From Rhodanobacteraceae bacterium (GTDB lineage: Bacteria; Pseudomonadota; Gammaproteobacteria; Xanthomonadales; Rhodanobacteraceae): 56,668 bases of DNA. The notes under the pieces were generated by a model. It saw only the letters and a list, made by a program, of their open reading frames with translations. It was not told where the DNA came from and did no database searches. Of the stretch, positions 45,495 to 55,539 are shown one piece after another. Location: NCBI GenBank assembly GCA_004299705.1, contig SCQS01000025.1, positions 1 through 56,668 on the forward strand, in the 5' to 3' direction. Each line of letters starts with the position of its first letter. The stretch's first letter is position 1. Position numbers and translations under genes: made by a program.

Positions 45495-48400
45495 GTCGGA
45501 TCACCGTGCTTGACGGGCACGCCCACGAACCTCGGGAAAGCCCACGCCGCGATGCGGTACCAGTCATCCAGCGAGTCCGCGTTCGCGAGGTCGACGCCGC
45601 GCCACGCGATGCGTACCGCCGCATCGTCGAAGTCGCTGCGATCTTGGAGGTCGCTGTCATCGTCGGCCTTCGCCGCGGCCTTGCGCAGCAGCTCCGCGAA
45701 TTCGCCGGGGCCGGCTTCGCCGTCGCGGGTGCGCTCGCGCTTCAGGCTTTGCCACGACGCGCCTGCCAGCAGCGGCAGCGGCCGCCGCATGCCCGTGTGC
45801 ATCAGGTCGATCATATCTCCAAGCAGTTCGCGTGCGGCATCGGGCGCGACGGGCACGAAGTCGGCGCACTTGACGACAGCATGGGCCTTGGCCTTTTCCA
45901 GCCACAGCAAACGGCAACCGAGGTCCTCGCCTCGCAAGGCTGCGACGAACAGGGTATCGATCCACGCCCGCAGCACACGCTTGCCGTTGAGCTGGCCGGG
46001 GTCGGCGCGCAGCAGTCCGGCCGGATAAACGTCGCCCACCGTGCCGACGAGGCGCAGACCGTCGGAAAGTTCGAACGCACCTTGGCAACGTCCCGGTGAT
46101 GCTTTTTGCGTGAACGCATCACGTTGTTCGCGCAGCAGCGCCGCACGCTGGCGCGCGATGGCGAGTGCGGCGTCCGCCAGCGCGCCGGGTGGCAGCAGGC
46201 CACACGCCGCGAACAGGACTTTTTGTTCCTCACCTGCGGCGTCGCCGTGGTCCAGCACGGCGCGGGTCAGCCGGTAACGCAACAACGCATGGTCCGGTTG
46301 CAGCGGTTCGAGATCGGCCTCCGCGTCCACATCGCGCGGCAGGCGCATGCGCAGCGCACGTTCGAGGAAGCCGCGCGACGGGTTTTCCAGGAAACGCTTC
46401 AGCTCGTCGAGGGTAGTCTCTGCCGGGAACATGGGTACGGTGAGTGCGTCCCCGCAGAAAACCGGTGGCGTGGCATCGCCTCGCATGCGGGTCCGCGCGG
46501 CGGGCAACCATTGTGTGGCGTAGCTGCGCGGTGCGTCGGATCGGAACAGCTCCGCGGAGAACGGATGCAGCGGTTGCTTGCATGGCAACCCATCAGCGCC
46601 AACACCGTCCGCCAGGTAACCTGTGCGCAACAGTTGCATCAGTTCGGTCACCATCGCCGCGGGCGGCAGATCCTTGTTGCTCTGCGCGTCGCGGCCGACC
46701 CAGCTGACGTAGAACACGTCGCGCGCGGCCGCCAGCAACTGCAGGAACAGCAGGCGATCGTCGGCGCGCACGTTGCGATCGCCATGTCGTGCGTGGCCAT
46801 TGCGACGATCCGTGGCGAGCGGGTCGAGTCCGCCCGGCTCGCGGCGTGGGAATGCATCCTCGTGCATCCCGAGCAGGCAGATCACGCGAAACGGCACCAC
46901 CCGCAACGGCACCATGCCGCAGAAGGTGACGCCCCCGGTGAACAGGCGCTGCGCGGGATCGGACGCGGCCAGTGCATCGCGCAGATGCACGCGCAGATCG
47001 GACCACGGCAAATCCAATGCAGGATCGGCTTCCGCGCAATCGGCGGCCAGTTGCGCCAGCGCCGCGCGCACGCGTTCCAGCGCGCGCGTTTCCGCGAGAT
47101 CGTTGGGGTCGGGCTGGTACAGGCTGTCGAAGACCTCGTTGAGGAGTTTCTGCCACGCTGAGGCCGGGCGCGCGCGCCGCGATTCCTCGCGCAGCCGCCG
47201 CCAGGTTTCGGTGAGCGCGAGCGCCGCGTCGAGGTGTGCGAAGGCCTGGCCCTCGATGCCCGGCAACGGCGCGGTGTCGCCCAGCAACGCGTTCTCCACG
47301 TCACCCGCGGCGAAGCCAGCCACGATGCGGTCGATCGCGAAGGCCCAACTGAATTCGCGGTAGTCGCCTGCACCGGCGCGTTCGCGCGCGTGTTCGTCCT
47401 CGCCCCAGCGCGCGCCGGCTTCGCGCAGGCGTGCACGCAAGCGCTCCAGCGCGTCGCTGTCGAGGTCGAAGCGGCGCAGCACGCCGGGCGCGGCCAGCAC
47501 GTCGGCCAGTTCGTCGAGTTCCCAGCGCGAGGCCGGCGCGTCCAGCAGTTTCAGGAACAGTTCCGCGGCGGGATGCTGGGCGGCGGCGCCGAGGTCGCCG
47601 AGGTTGTACGGAATGAAGCGCGCGTCGCCGCGATCGACGCCGCCGAACACCGCCTCGATCGCGGGCCGGCAGGCCGCGACGTCGGGCATCATCACCGCGA
47701 CGTCGCGCGGTTGCAGGTCGGGAAACTTTTCGAACAGCGCCAGCAACGTATCGTGCAGGGTCTGCACTTCGCGCAACGCCGTGTGGCAGGCGTGGAATTG
47801 CAGCGAGCCGTCGACTATTGACATGCGCTCGCTGACGTCGGGCGCGGCGTGTTGCAGGATGTCGTCGCGCACGCGGCCCAGGAGGGTGTCGCGCGCGATA
47901 TCCGGGTCGAAGCGTTCGATTTCCGCATCCGGTTGCACGTGCTCGTAGCCGTACAGCAGTTCGATGAATTCCGCGGCGGCGCCGCCCAGCGAAACCAGCA
48001 GCGGGTTTTCGCCGTTGCGCTCGCCCATCCGCTCGCGTACCGCCGCGCGCGTGCGCGGCAGGTCACCCAGATAGGCCATCGACGGCAGCGGCAGGTAGAA
48101 ATCCATTTCGCAATGCTGGCCGGCCACGGCCAGCATCCGCAGCACGTCGGGCGACACGTTGGCGCAGGCGAAGCAGGCAAGACGCGCGGGCAACCCGGGC
48201 GGCGCGGGCTTGTCGTGGAATGCGACGTGCACGTATTCGGGATCGAACGCGGACAACCACGCATCGACGCGCGCCGCACGCGAGATTCCATCCGTGCGCT
48301 GCAGCAGTTGCCGCCACAGCACGGCCATCCAGTCGTCGTCGCGGCCGGCTTCCCAGCGTGCCAGGGTGTCGCGACGATAACCCTGCATGCGTTCGTATAC

Positions 48401-48793
48401 GCGCGCCAGCTCACCGGCCAGCGCGTAGCGGCGCAGCGGATCGTCGCCGCGTTGCAGGTAATCGCGCAGGTGCGGTGGCAGCTCGGCGCGCGCGGGATCC
48501 AGCAAGGCGTGCAGATGCCAGCGCGCGACCTCGGGCGCGAACGGGGAGCGCTCCGGCGTGTCGGGCCGGTGCGCGCGCAACAGTTCCCACGCGAACGCGG
48601 CGGGCGGGGTGAATTCGACGTTGGCGATCACGCCGAACTCTTCCGCTAGGTGTACCTGCAGCCAGCGTTGCAGCCCAGCCTGCGGCACCAGCACCCGCGC
48701 GGGTGCGAGCGGATCGTCGCGCTGCCCGCACAGCGACTCGCCCAGCGCATTGGCGAGCCGGGTGGCATCGTTGGCGGTGACGAGTCGAAACAT
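45491..48793 (-). CDS. recC: RecBCD exonuclease V subunit gamma
   Basis: This 1100-residue subunit recognises Chi and lacks active helicase motifs. It has the RecC N-terminus (RLVTANDATRLANALG and VLVPQAGLQRWLQ), FACANVSPDVLRMLA, DVAVMMPDVAACRPAIEAVF, and the C-terminal segment with DDWYRIAAWAFP. The length matches the family. The ATG at 48793 is the first gene of the recC-recB-recD operon. The region upstream (48794-49060) contains a Fur-like sequence at 48894. Confidence 0.95.
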   Translation of the reverse strand: MFRLVTANDATRLANALGESLCGQRDDPLAPARVLVPQAGLQRWLQVHLAEEFGVIANVEFTPPAAFAWELLRAHRPDTPERSPFAPEVARWHLHALLDPARAELPPHLRDYLQRGDDPLRRYALAGELARVYERMQGYRRDTLARWEAGRDDDWMAVLWRQLLQRTDGISRAARVDAWLSAFDPEYVHVAFHDKPAPPGLPARLACFACANVSPDVLRMLAVAGQHCEMDFYLPLPSMAYLGDLPRTRAAVRERMGERNGENPLLVSLGGAAAEFIELLYGYEHVQPDAEIERFDPDIARDTLLGRVRDDILQHAAPDVSERMSIVDGSLQFHACHTALREVQTLHDTLLALFEKFPDLQPRDVAVMMPDVAACRPAIEAVFGGVDRGDARFIPYNLGDLGAAAQHPAAELFLKLLDAPASRWELDELADVLAAPGVLRRFDLDSDALERLRARLREAGARWGEDEHARERAGAGDYREFSWAFAIDRIVAGFAAGDVENALLGDTAPLPGIEGQAFAHLDAALALTETWRRLREESRRARPASAWQKLLNEVFDSLYQPDPNDLAETRALERVRAALAQLAADCAEADPALDLPWSDLRVHLRDALAASDPAQRLFTGGVTFCGMVPLRVVPFRVICLLGMHEDAFPRREPGGLDPLATDRRNGHARHGDRNVRADDRLLFLQLLAAARDVFYVSWVGRDAQSNKDLPPAAMVTELMQLLRTGYLADGVGADGLPCKQPLHPFSAELFRSDAPRSYATQWLPAARTRMRGDATPPVFCGDALTVPMFPAETTLDELKRFLENPSRGFLERALRMRLPRDVDAEADLEPLQPDHALLRYRLTRAVLDHGDAAGEEQKVLFAACGLLPPGALADAALAIARQRAALLREQRDAFTQKASPGRCQGAFELSDGLRLVGTVGDVYPAGLLRADPGQLNGKRVLRAWIDTLFVAALRGEDLGCRLLWLEKAKAHAVVKCADFVPVAPDAARELLGDMIDLMHTGMRRPLPLLAGASWQSLKRERTRDGEAGPGEFAELLRKAAAKADDDSDLQDRSDFDDAAVRIAWRGVDLANADSLDDWYRIAAWAFPRFVGVPVKHGDPT

Positions 48794-48893
48794 GCATGGG
48801 CCGGCGGCGGCAATCCAGCCAGTATGCCTGCCGTCCGCTCACGGCGTGAGACGGCGAACCGGGGCAAGCGGTGGTCACAAGGAAGTCAGTCGT

Positions 48894-48920
48894 CGAGAAT
48901 GATTCGTATGAGTGAGAATG
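48894..48920 (+). promoter_or_regulatory. Fur-like overlapping GAGAAT motifs
   Basis: CGAGAATGATTCGTA has the AAT-n-ATT centre of a Fur box. A second GAGAATG lies 12 bases further on. The match is only about 9 of 14 positions, and the site is 100 bases from recC and 165 from the MFS gene. Confidence 0.3.
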
Positions 48921-49060
48921 TGTCGCCTTGCCGTGTCCACGCACATCCCCGAATGACGGTCGCGCAGCGCCTGTTCAAACCCTTCCGCACCCGGCACCTG
49001 GACCTCGGCTGCGCAACAAACGGATGGCTGGCGTGGTGTCATTCCGGCGACAATGCGCGG

Positions 49061-50239
49061 ATGCATTCGCTTCAGACACAAAACGAAGTCGCCGCGGAAT
49101 CGCGCGGCAAGGCAGCCATGATCGCGGCCGCGGGCCTGATTGCGCTGGCGGTGGCGATGGGCATCGGACGCTTCGCATTCACCCCGATCCTGCCGATGAT
49201 GCAGGCCGACGCAGGCCTCACGTTGAAGGCGGCCGGCTGGCTGGCTGCGGCCAACTACCTCGGGTACTTCCTCGGCGCGTTGTGCGCGGCGCGGTTGCCG
49301 CGTGCGTGGGCCATCCGCGGCAGCTTGCTGCTGATCGCGGTGACGACGTTCGCGATGGGGCTCACGGATGTGTTCGCGCTGCAATTGCTGTTGCGACTCG
49401 TCGCCGGGGTTGCCAGCGCGTGGGTGCTGGTGCACGTGTCGGCGTGGGCGCTGGAACGCCTGCACGTACTGGGGCGTCTCGACGTCAGCGGGGCGGTGTA
49501 CGCGGGCGTGGGCATCGGTATTGCCGGCGCGGGCTTGTTGTGCATGGGCCTGATGGCCGGACACGTCGATTCGCTGCGCACTTGGCAGGCGTGCGGCGTG
49601 GTGGCGTTGCTGTTCACCGCAATGATCTGGATGGCGTTCCGGGATGATGCGCAGCACGTGGAGGCCGTCGCGGCAGCGCCCGCGCGATTGCATTGGGACG
49701 CGGACCGCGTGCGCGTCGCATTGTGCTACGCCGCGCTGGGTTTCGGCTACATCATTCCCGCCACCTTCCTGCCGGCGATGGCGCACCGCTACATCGGCAA
49801 CCCGACCGTGTTCGGACTGGCGTGGCCGGTGTTCGGCGTGGCGGCGGCGCTGTCGACCTGGATCGCGGCGCGCTGGCTGCGCGCGGTGAACAATCGCAGG
49901 TTGTGGGCCGGTGCCTACGTGCTGATGGCGATCGGCGTGGCCTTGCCGGTGGCGTGGCCGGGGCTTGCCGCGATCCTGATCGCGGCCTTGCTGGTCGGCG
50001 GCACCTTCATGGTGGTGACGATGGCGGGCCTGCGCGAAGCCCGCGCGGTGGCGCCGGAAGCGGCGACCGCGTTCATTGCGGCGATCACCGCCGCGTTCGC
50101 CTTGCTGCAGGTGCTGGGGCCGCTGGTGGTCAGCGCGGTGGTGCACCTGCGCCACGGCTTCCAGGCGTCGCTGCTGGCGGCGGCGGTGGTCGTGTTGCTG
50201 GCGGCCGCGTCGCTGTGGCGTTCGGCGCGGAATGCGTAA
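49061..50239 (+). CDS. YbfB/YjiJ-family MFS transporter
   Basis: This 392-residue membrane protein has 12 predicted helices. The first is AAGLIALAVAMGIGRFAFTPILPMM-like, with GIGRFAFTPILP typical of the YbfB/YjiJ branch. NYLGYFLGALCA and the second-half FGYIIPATFLPAMA agree. The ATG at 49061 gives the normal family length. It lacks a strong ribosome-binding site, and in-frame starts at 48899, 48908 and 49118 exist. Substrate is unknown. It is divergent from recC. Confidence 0.85.
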   Translation: MHSLQTQNEVAAESRGKAAMIAAAGLIALAVAMGIGRFAFTPILPMMQADAGLTLKAAGWLAAANYLGYFLGALCAARLPRAWAIRGSLLLIAVTTFAMGLTDVFALQLLLRLVAGVASAWVLVHVSAWALERLHVLGRLDVSGAVYAGVGIGIAGAGLLCMGLMAGHVDSLRTWQACGVVALLFTAMIWMAFRDDAQHVEAVAAAPARLHWDADRVRVALCYAALGFGYIIPATFLPAMAHRYIGNPTVFGLAWPVFGVAAALSTWIAARWLRAVNNRRLWAGAYVLMAIGVALPVAWPGLAAILIAALLVGGTFMVVTMAGLREARAVAPEAATAFIAAITAAFALLQVLGPLVVSAVVHLRHGFQASLLAAAVVVLLAAASLWRSARNA

Positions 50240-50260
50240 AGCGGGCGGCCACCTCGAGCC

Positions 50261-50320
50261 GGCATCCCCCCGAAGCCGCACCACGGGCGGCTTCGACCCC
50301 CTTCCCGCGGAAGGGGGTGG
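50261..50320. repeat. REP-like element after the YbfB-type MFS gene
   Basis: GAAGCCGC/GCGGCTTC and CCCCCTTCC-CGC-GGAAGGGGG are two consecutive palindromes between convergent genes. The second matches the family at 14576 and 23619. Confidence 0.75.
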
Positions 50321-50341
50321 GCGTCCGCGCCCGAATCCCGA

Positions 50342-51187
50342 TCAAACAATCGGCACTTTCCGGATGTTGTTCTTCGGATCCAGCCAGAACGAATCGTTGA
50401 CGAACCGCTTGAACAGATCCGGCGGCAGCACCGTTTCGCGCTTGGGCGCGGAAACCTTCGACTTCACGGTGTGCAGGCCGGGCAGGCCGAGGCGCGCGTC
50501 GAACGCGTCGGCGTTGTATTCGATGTGTTCGAAATCATGTTCGAACCACGGTTCGCCGATGAACTGGTAGACGGCCTGCAGCGCGGTCTTGGGATCGCGG
50601 GTCAGGCCCTCGTAGCTCAGCAGCAGCAGGCGACCTGGCGCGTGCTGGCCGTAGAACGCGTCCTTGGTGGCCTGGAACGAAAAACCCACCATGCCGTTCA
50701 CATCGATCAGCGCCTCGGTGCGCGAATACACCGTGCCGTTCGGGTTGAAGTGGAAAATCTTGTTGGCATTCAGCGGCTGCTTGCGCACCAGCCGCTCGAC
50801 GCTGTCCAGCACCCACGGCATTTCGCGCACGCAGGCGATCACCTTCGAGTTCGGGAACAGTTGCGCCAGCATCGGCAGCTTGCTGCACCACACGCGCCCG
50901 GTGTCGAACACCACGTCGGTACCGAGGAACCCGCCATAGAAGTTCTGGAACACGCCGCGCAGCACCGCGGTGCGCTGCGCATCGCTGATCACCACCGAGA
51001 AGTCGTTCTTGCCACTCATCTCGGCAACCAGCGAGCTGATCATGTCGCCCAGCGGGCTGGTCATGCCGGCGTGGAAGCGCGGATTCTGTTTCAGGATGGC
51101 CGACAGCAATGTGCTGCCCGAGCGCGGTAGTCCGGAAATGAAATGCAGCTTCTCGGGTGGTGTCGCGGTCTGCTGCTTCGCGGGCAT
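50342..51187 (-). CDS. Sulfotransferase family protein
   Basis: This 281-residue enzyme is of the PAPS-dependent sulfotransferase fold. The 5'-phosphosulfate loop is SGLPRSGSTLLSAIL at residues about 18-32. KVIACVREMPWVLDSVERL carries the 3'-phosphate-binding Arg/Ser region. LLLLSYEGLTRDPKTAL is typical of the bacterial Sulfotransfer family. GGGAGAC precedes the ATG at 51187. The acceptor, sugar or protein, is unknown. It lies 64 bases downstream of nadV in the same direction. Confidence 0.9.
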   Translation of the reverse strand: MPAKQQTATPPEKLHFISGLPRSGSTLLSAILKQNPRFHAGMTSPLGDMISSLVAEMSGKNDFSVVISDAQRTAVLRGVFQNFYGGFLGTDVVFDTGRVWCSKLPMLAQLFPNSKVIACVREMPWVLDSVERLVRKQPLNANKIFHFNPNGTVYSRTEALIDVNGMVGFSFQATKDAFYGQHAPGRLLLLSYEGLTRDPKTALQAVYQFIGEPWFEHDFEHIEYNADAFDARLGLPGLHTVKSKVSAPKRETVLPPDLFKRFVNDSFWLDPKNNIRKVPIV

Positions 51188-51251
51188 GCACGTGTCTCCC
51201 CAAGGCTTGGGTCGAGCGAGTGTACCCAATCCGCACGGGCCTGGATGGGCT

Positions 51252-52670
51252 TCAGCGGCCTTCGCCGCGCGCCCGCACTTCGGCGAAAGTCCAGTCACGC
51301 AACAGCGCGCCGTTTTCCCACACCGTGACCAGCGCGTCTTCCCAGCCATCCCCCAGCGTTGCGGCGTTGCCCTCGACCGCATCGTCGGGCAGCACCACGG
51401 TCTTGAAGGTGCCGTGGCCACGGTGCCGTGCCAGCGTGAGCCGGCCACGCTTGGAGGCCTTGCCGTGATCGGTGACCGGATCCTTGTAGACATCCGTCCA
51501 GGTGCCGCCGATGCGCGCGGCCGAGCATTTCAGCGCGAACTTCTGGGTGTCGCGGTCGAGCTTCTGCAACAGCGCGCCGCCCATTCCGAACGCGATGTTG
51601 TCGGCCGAGTAGCGCGCGTGGGTGATGCGTTCCAGGATCAGGCGGATCGAATCGGGGTTCACGCCGTCGCCCTGGATCACGCGCACGTGGTTCAGCACGC
51701 GATAGCCTTTCGCATTCACGCTGCTGCCGAACGCGGCGTTGAGCATGCTGAGCGTGCGGTGCACCACCTCGGCGGGATCGCCGGAGTCGGGGCGTATCAC
51801 TACGGTCGCGCCACTGTTGATGACTTCCTCGCGCAACACGCCGCCCCACATCGTCTCGATCGCGTGGAACAGGTCGTAGCTGTCCGACACGCACGCAACC
51901 ACCGCGCCGGGTTTCGCGAACTGGCGCAGCATGTTGCGGTAGGCGTCCAGTTCGCGATCCTTGCCCCATGCGGTGATGGTGCTGTGCTCGGCGGCAGGAA
52001 TCGAAAAACCCGCCATGGCTTCGCCGTAGTATTCGCGCGCGGCCAGCACGCCCAGCACCGTGTCCGTGCCCTTGAAGTTGACGAGGTGCGCCATCCCGCC
52101 CAGCGCCGCCGATTCCGCGCTGGACACACCGCGCGAGCCGAAGTCGTGCAGCTTGAACGGCAACTGCGCCGCCGCGTCATCGCTGCTGCGCTCCAGGAAT
52201 TCCCGGATCGTCTGCTTGACGTGCCAGCTGATCGTCGCGACGGTGATGGGATACCACACCCGCATCAGCAACGTCTCGACATACGACGGCACCCAGAAGC
52301 AATCGGGGCAGGTGCTCTCGATGGTCATCAGTGCCTGGTGCGTGGGCACCACCGTGCCTTCCGGCACCGCACGGATGCGCAGCGGCAATCTTCCGGCGTG
52401 CGCGTCGACGACGTGTCGCCAACCCGCCTCGTTGAACGGTTCGCCATGCGCGGCGAAGAACGCCTTGGCCTCGTCGGCCATCGCCGCCGTCACCGGCTTC
52501 GACAAATATTCCTTCAGGATCGACTGCAGCCCGAAGAATACGGTGCGCTCGTACTCGCCGCCGCGGCTTTCGAGATAAAAGAACGTGGCATCGACCCCCG
52601 GCGGATACTGCAGCCAATGGCTGGCCTTGTAGCTGTCGGTGTTGAGGATGAGGTTGCAAGTGATGGGCAT
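51252..52670 (-). CDS. nadV: Nicotinamide phosphoribosyltransferase
   Basis: This 472-residue NAMPT-type enzyme makes NMN from nicotinamide and PRPP, the one-step salvage route to NAD. Family landmarks: NTDSYKASHWLQYP at the start, KLHDFGSRGVSS, the catalytic His in SIPAAEHSTI, VVIRPDSGDPAEVV, and FGMGGALLQKLDRDTQKFALKCSA near the end. Length is close to human and bacterial NAMPT. It starts 25 bases downstream of the MFS gene and probably forms an operon with it, so that transporter may serve pyridine salvage (inference). Confidence 0.95.
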   Translation of the reverse strand: MPITCNLILNTDSYKASHWLQYPPGVDATFFYLESRGGEYERTVFFGLQSILKEYLSKPVTAAMADEAKAFFAAHGEPFNEAGWRHVVDAHAGRLPLRIRAVPEGTVVPTHQALMTIESTCPDCFWVPSYVETLLMRVWYPITVATISWHVKQTIREFLERSSDDAAAQLPFKLHDFGSRGVSSAESAALGGMAHLVNFKGTDTVLGVLAAREYYGEAMAGFSIPAAEHSTITAWGKDRELDAYRNMLRQFAKPGAVVACVSDSYDLFHAIETMWGGVLREEVINSGATVVIRPDSGDPAEVVHRTLSMLNAAFGSSVNAKGYRVLNHVRVIQGDGVNPDSIRLILERITHARYSADNIAFGMGGALLQKLDRDTQKFALKCSAARIGGTWTDVYKDPVTDHGKASKRGRLTLARHRGHGTFKTVVLPDDAVEGNAATLGDGWEDALVTVWENGALLRDWTFAEVRARGEGR

Positions 52671-52695
52671 GGCGTTGCGGACGTGACTTGCGCAC

Positions 52696-54009
52696 TTACG
52701 AACTTGCCGGCTCGGGTTTCATCGCCCGGATGCCGCGCATCTGTGGGCTGGCGAGGCAGAGCAGGGCAATCACGGTGAGCGTGAGGCCGGCGGCGCCGAA
52801 CAGCGTGGTCAGCGAAATCACTTTCAGGAAGGCTCCGGCCGCTGCGGCGGACAACGGGCCCAGTCCCATGAACGTGAACATCAGGATGCTCATGGTACGG
52901 CCCATCACCGCCTGCGAGACGCGTTGCTGGATCCAGGTGAAGATCGCGATCATCTCCACGCCGCCGAGCAGGCCGGTGCAGAACAGCAACGCTGCGCCGA
53001 AATAAGTCGTGTGCGCCAGCGACAGCGCGGCCAGCGCCAAGCCCGTCAGCCCGTCGCAGCACAACACCATCACGCCCAGATGGCCACGCACCACGCGCTG
53101 CGCGAAGCCCGAAAGAAAACTGCCGATGAACATGCCGACGCCTTGCGCGGTCATCAGGATGCCGAGCGAAGCCGCGCCGAGGTTCATGCGCGTGTCCGCC
53201 AGCACCGGCATGCCCACCTGGATCGGCCCGCCCACGAACACCGCGACGAAGCTCGCGTAAATCACGAATGCGCGCAGGGGTGCATCGGCCCATACATGGC
53301 GGATGCCCGACGCGATGCTGGCGAACACGCCCGTGCCCTTCTCGGGCGGATGCGAATCGCCGTGGATGCGGATCAGGGCCAGCGACACCAGCGAGCACAC
53401 GAAGCTCGCGGCGTCGATCGCGAATGCCGTGCCCAGGCCGCGCGCATCGGGCAGCGCCTGCGCGGAAGCCGCGTGATGCGCGCCCAGCGCGATCACGAAG
53501 CCGGCCAGCACCGGGCCGCCGACCATGCTGAGCTGGCGCGCGCCCATGAAGGCCGCATTGGCAGGGCGCAACTGCCGGGGCGGCACCAGCTGCGGCAGGA
53601 TCGCGGAACCCGCGGGATACGCGAACGCCGTCGACAAGCCGATGCCGAGCGCCAGCAGGTACACCATCCACATCTGAATGCCGCCGGCCAGCACCAGCAC
53701 GGCGAGGATCACGATGCAGACTGCGTTGACGGCGCGCGCCCCCAGCAGCACGACGCGCGGCGACATCCGGTCCACCACCGCGCCGCCGATCAGCATGAAC
53801 GCCGCGCGCGGAAACGCCATCACCGCCAGCACGATGCCCAGCGCGGCCGGATTGCCGGTGAGTTTCAGCACCAGCCACGGCAGCGCCACCAGCGTGAACT
53901 GGTCGCCGAACGAGGATATCGAACTGCCGCCGAACAGCAGGCTGAAATCGCGGTTCTTGAAGAGCGGTTTTTGTACTGGGTTCGGTGCCCCGACCGAAAC
54001 GGTGTTCAT
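52696..54009 (-). CDS. MFS transporter (MFS_3 type)
   Basis: This 437-residue protein has 12 predicted helices and the MFS_3 opening FKNRDFSLLFGGSSISSFGDQ. The motif GGAVVDRMSPRVVLLGAR is the A-like loop between helices 2 and 3. AAAGGAT precedes the ATG at 54009. It is followed closely by nadV. Such permeases are often exporters, so a role in nicotinamide or NMN transport is only suggested by position. Confidence 0.88.
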   Translation of the reverse strand: MNTVSVGAPNPVQKPLFKNRDFSLLFGGSSISSFGDQFTLVALPWLVLKLTGNPAALGIVLAVMAFPRAAFMLIGGAVVDRMSPRVVLLGARAVNAVCIVILAVLVLAGGIQMWMVYLLALGIGLSTAFAYPAGSAILPQLVPPRQLRPANAAFMGARQLSMVGGPVLAGFVIALGAHHAASAQALPDARGLGTAFAIDAASFVCSLVSLALIRIHGDSHPPEKGTGVFASIASGIRHVWADAPLRAFVIYASFVAVFVGGPIQVGMPVLADTRMNLGAASLGILMTAQGVGMFIGSFLSGFAQRVVRGHLGVMVLCCDGLTGLALAALSLAHTTYFGAALLFCTGLLGGVEMIAIFTWIQQRVSQAVMGRTMSILMFTFMGLGPLSAAAAGAFLKVISLTTLFGAAGLTLTVIALLCLASPQMRGIRAMKPEPASS

Positions 54010-54394
54010 GTGAATCCTTTTGCGAGTTCGTGTGCAGGAAACCATGGATAGGCCGCAAAGTGAAAGCATAGATTGGTCGCGCCGAAAATTCTCGCCAATC
54101 GTTCTCGGAGGGCAGGGGTGACTGCGTCACGCCGTGGTTCCGGCTTGGCGCCCCGGTCACCTTGATATCGAACGGCCTCGGCAATAGCTATGGCGCGCAT
54201 CGGTTCGGCCCGCAAACCTGCGCAGGCGTTCCCCTGGCTCTGTCGGGCGGTCGCCACCGGCCAAGCAATCCTGGCGGTGACCGCCGACGCGAGCGAGTGA
54301 ACGTGCTGCCGTTGGCAACGGCGCAAGTCGACCCGAAGTTGCCCTTGAACACAGTCATGGGAACGACTGCTCCGGGGCCATTGCGCCCGAGACG
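54010..54394. other. Non-coding region between MFS gene and intI
   Basis: No frame in these 385 bases is convincing. A minus-strand open stretch exists but has a Ser/Arg-rich, antisense-like composition. I see no repeat or terminator. It probably holds the promoter of the MFS-nadV unit. Confidence 0.5.
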
Positions 54395-55405
54395 TCATGT
54401 TCGATCAAGCGGACTCAACACCCCGCGCCCGCCGCGGTTCAGTACGTGGGTGTATATCTGCGTGGTCGCGACGTCCTTGTGGCCAAGCAATTCCTGCACG
54501 GTCCGGATGTCATAACCATCCTCGATCAAGTGCGTGGCGAAGGAGTGCCGCAGCGTGTGTGCGCTGACAGGTTTTTCGATGCCCGCGCGCCTGCGTGCGC
54601 TTTTGAGTGCCCGGGCCAGCATCGCGTCGTCGAAATGATGCCGACGTTCCGTTCCGTCGATGGGATCGAGGGATCGTTGCATCGAGGGGAACACGAATTG
54701 CCAGCCGAATTCACGCGCGGCCCGCGGGTACTTGCGGGCCAGCGCGTGGGGCAAGCGGGTGGCGCCAAAACCCGCGGCCAGATCGTGTTGGTGCAAGGTT
54801 CGCGCCCGCTCGATTTCACGTTGCAGCGGTTCAACCAGGGAACGCGGCAGCATGGTGCGCCGATCCTTGCCGCCCTTGCCGTCGCGTATCGTGATCTCGT
54901 TGCGCGTGAAGTCCGCGTCTTTCACGCGCAGGCGCAGGCACTCCATCAAGCGCATGCCCGTGCCATACAACAGGCTCGCCAGCAGCCACGGCCGACCATC
55001 CATGGCCGCCAGCAGGCGCAGTACTTCGGGTTGCGACAACACCACCGGCAGGCGCCGCGGCCGCTTCGCGCGCACCACGTTCTCCAGCCACGGCAGGTCG
55101 ATGCCCAGCACTTCCCGATAGAGAAACAATATTGCTGACAGCGCCTGGTTTTGCGTACTGGCCGCCACCGCCCCATGCACGGCGAGATCGGACAGGAACC
55201 GTTCGACCTCCGCAGCGCCCATCGCGCGCGGATGCCGCTTGCCGTTCGCCAGGATGAACCGTCGAATCCAGCCCACGTAGGCTTGTTCGGTCCGCAGGCT
55301 GTAGTGTTTGAACCGCAAACGCCTGCGAACATCGTCCAGCAGGCGGGGGCCGCGTACCCTTGTAGCCCCGGCTCTTACACCCGCGGATCCGGAGTCATAA
55401 GACAT
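54395..55405 (-). CDS. intI: Integron integrase
   Basis: This 336-residue tyrosine recombinase captures and shuffles gene cassettes. The N-terminal DNA-binding part contains [22 protein letters not shown]. Box I Arg is in [16 protein letters not shown] near residue 150. The IntI-specific extra segment between boxes is present ([13 protein letters not shown], then [11 protein letters not shown]). Box II is [13 protein letters not shown], with [16 protein letters not shown] carrying the nucleophile Tyr, about 318. The extra segment separates IntI from XerC/D and phage integrases. The ATG at 55405 gives the usual length. Longer in-frame starts to 55507 exist and would overlap the candidate cassette promoter. 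The gene appears intact. Confidence 0.93.
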   Translation of the reverse strand: MSYDSGSAGVRAGATRVRGPRLLDDVRRRLRFKHYSLRTEQAYVGWIRRFILANGKRHPRAMGAAEVERFLSDLAVHGAVAASTQNQALSAILFLYREVLGIDLPWLENVVRAKRPRRLPVVLSQPEVLRLLAAMDGRPWLLASLLYGTGMRLMECLRLRVKDADFTRNEITIRDGKGGKDRRTMLPRSLVEPLQREIERARTLHQHDLAAGFGATRLPHALARKYPRAAREFGWQFVFPSMQRSLDPIDGTERRHHFDDAMLARALKSARRRAGIEKPVSAHTLRHSFATHLIEDGYDIRTVQELLGHKDVATTQIYTHVLNRGGRGVLSPLDRT

Positions 55406-55500
55406 AGTGGCTCGCTTCGGATGAATTGCCAAGCCATCCTGCAGCCACGCCCGCATCTCCGCTACGGGTGGAGTCCTTGATCCTTGTAGGGTTTTCCTGA

Positions 55501-55529
55501 TTGACAAGACTCACCGACAGGCTGAACAT
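55501..55529 (+). promoter_or_regulatory. Candidate cassette promoter Pc
   Basis: A perfect -35 (TTGACA at 55501-55506) and a weak -10 (GAACAT at 55524-55529) with the ideal 17-base spacing point at the first cassette. Transcription would start about 30 bases before the attI junction. Confidence 0.55.
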
Positions 55530-55539
55530 CCGGCACTAC

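Noticed and set aside
48899-49060. Longer start of the YbfB-type MFS gene
   Set aside because: It would add over 50 hydrophilic residues with no family counterpart and would run through the Fur-like motif. The ATG at 49061 gives the usual length.
54006-54398. 130-codon minus-strand frame between the MFS gene and intI
   Set aside because: It overlaps the start of the MFS gene and has no motif, no ribosome-binding site and antisense-like composition.
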